A stretch of DNA of 64,000 bases from Patagioenas fasciata (lineage: Eukaryota; Chordata; Aves; Columbiformes; Columbidae), in assembly GCF_037038585.1 (NCBI RefSeq), contig NC_092521.1, forward strand, positions 103,804,398 through 103,868,397, in the 5' to 3' direction. This document shows, piece by piece, positions 63,017 through 64,000 of the stretch. The notes beneath the pieces were generated by a model. The model had not been told where the DNA came from. It saw only the letters and a program-made list of their open reading frames with translations, and did not search any database. The position numbers and the translations under genes were made by a program. Position 1 is the stretch's first letter, and each line of letters opens with the position of its first letter.

Positions 63017-64000
63017 TCAATAGATGGGAGTAGGCGCACTTGCGGATGTGTGCGTGTGTGTGGCCACGCGTTTGCTTAGGCATCAGTGTGTGAAAAGGTA
63101 GGTGCTTTTCTCTAGCTGCGTGTGCGTGCACGTGGTGCTGGGTGCACATCCCTGGGTGCTCGAGGTAAGGTTTCTGCATGGTTTTCGCTGAGGAATCGTG
63201 TGTGTGCACATGGACAAAGAGAAGGCGCAGCAACCAGGTTCCAGCGCCGAAGAAGGCAAAAGGCAAGGTTTCCGGCGCTATCTCCTTCACTCCCCAGTCC
63301 TAGTCGCGCAAAGCAAGCCGCTAAGCCGGCGACCGGCAAGAGAGCTACAACCAAGCATGCCGAACGGAGAAAATAGCAGCAGCGCATCTGTTCACACCTT
63401 GTTTCTGCCATGTGCTTGAACGCCAAGGCGTTCGCGCTTCTGTGAGATGAAAGACGTCCTTCTGCATATGTGGTTGCTCACACCGGTGCACTTGTTAGTG
63501 TATCCATTCAGTCCTGGGCTGCGGGGCATTCAGAAGTGGCTCTGTGGAGACGTCTGCATAGAGGCAGCTGTCAGAACACGCACACTCGATTGTTCACCAA
63601 AACATATGCAGACGCGTCCTTAGCCTGTAGATTTGGATGCACAGAGTTCCCTGTGTTCGCAAGAGACAAGGGAATCGCGTCTGTACGCACAGAAGCAATA
63701 GCGGACCGTTTCCCTCGGAGTGAACGCGAAAGAGCCGTCTATGTACTCGGAGACACGGGAACGTGCCTCAATGCGGTCACAGAGGCAGCAGCTTTTGCAC
63801 AGATGCTCTGGTGATTCTGGCACTTTCCAGGCACACTCCTGAAAGTCGCGCACACTGCTGTTCACTCGCTAAACGACCTCTTGGGAAACACGTCTCCGGT
63901 CGATGGACCGCTCAGATTGCTTCTCGTGTAACTGTGAACTGTGTCAGCGCAGGGAATCCGTCTCTGTTGAGCAGATGTCAATCCTGCCTCGCTTTTGCTT
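63017..64000 (-). repeat. Satellite monomer I24, cut by window edge (984 bp)
   Basis: Counterpart of I17: GCGCACTTGCGG (63034), TCACTCCCCAGTCC (63288) and CAACCAAGCATG. The array clearly continues beyond 64000. Confidence 0.92.

Larger units (their letters stand above)
23930..64000 (-). repeat. Satellite array, inverted orientation (I0-I24)
   Basis: Reverse-complement array of the same satellite, with boundaries (reading CTTTCCC on the + strand) ending at 23960, 25658, 27358, 29056 and then every 1698 bases to 63016. A 2-bp deletion (CACAGTTTCAAACAG against CACAGAGTTTCAGGCAG) explains 1698 versus 1700 bp and is present in all complete copies except I2. The array runs off the right edge. No gene or recognisable mobile element is seen in it. 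Confidence 0.97.

Noticed and set aside
8100..64000. Dozens of 60-200-codon open frames on both strands of each monomer
   Set aside because: They overlap each other in several frames, many start at TTG/GTG rather than ATG, match no family I recognise, and change length with class-specific stops and the 2-bp indel. Conservation follows from copy similarity. I annotate none as genes.
7867..64000. Mobile element (LTR, LINE, DNA transposon, Helitron)
   Set aside because: No terminal repeats, target-site duplications, poly-A tail, or transposase or reverse-transcriptase motifs are seen. The unit is a head-to-tail satellite.
7867..64000. CRISPR array
   Set aside because: The regular 1.7-kb periodicity is of whole monomers, with no short repeat/spacer pattern, and the DNA looks eukaryotic.
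7867..64000. rDNA or tRNA clusters
   Set aside because: The monomer shows no recognisable rRNA core sequence or tRNA A/B-box cloverleaf.

Overview
This window is almost entirely repetitive eukaryotic DNA, and I find no gene in it that I can support. It has three blocks. Bases 1-7866 are a degenerate, strongly G-rich, C-poor telomere-like repeat block on the + strand. Bases 7867-23929 are a head-to-tail array of a ~1.70 kb satellite in one orientation (nine complete monomers and one truncated one, here F1-F10). Bases 23930-64000 are the same satellite in the opposite orientation (a 31-base fragment, 23 complete monomers and one cut by the window edge, here I0-I24).

Monomers are numbered from the telomere-like/satellite junction, so base 1 is the first G of GGGAAAGACGG at 7867. 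Forward monomers are 1700 bp, or 1704 bp when they carry one extra CGCA. Inverted monomers are 1698 bp because of a 2-bp deletion, except I2 (1700 bp). The two arrays meet tail-to-tail at 23929/23930, where base 755 of F10 is joined to base 31 of a reversed monomer. Private variants show higher-order structure: I4-I6 recur as I7-I9 (offset 5094 bp), I14-I17 recur as I21-I24 (offset 11886 bp), F5 and F9 share private variants four monomers apart, and F7/F8, I11/I12 and I17/I18 are near-identical neighbours. Small patches of forward-type sequence in the inverted array, and the reverse, look like gene conversion or unequal exchange.

The telomere-like block mixes an 18-base module (TTAGGTTTAGATTTGGGG) and a 13-base module (TTAGGGGTTGGGG), and contains its own segmental duplications: a 1072-bp tandem duplication that looks perfect and an older one at about 865 bp. 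I see no long run of exact TTTAGGG or TTAGGG, so this is not an active telomere tract. The G-rich strand runs 5'->3' toward higher coordinates, so if it keeps telomere polarity the chromosome end lies to the right, beyond the satellite, or the block is interstitial.

Organism: TTTAGGG-like telomeric sequence, no obvious CpG depletion and about half G+C in the satellite would fit a subtelomere of a coccidian apicomplexan (Toxoplasma/Neospora-like). This is inference from composition only; other protists or algae are possible. Open reading frames of 60-150 codons occur on both strands of every monomer, overlap heavily, often lack an ATG and are changed by class-specific stops and indels. I treat them as by-products of the repeat, and describe the few with protein-like features under findings.
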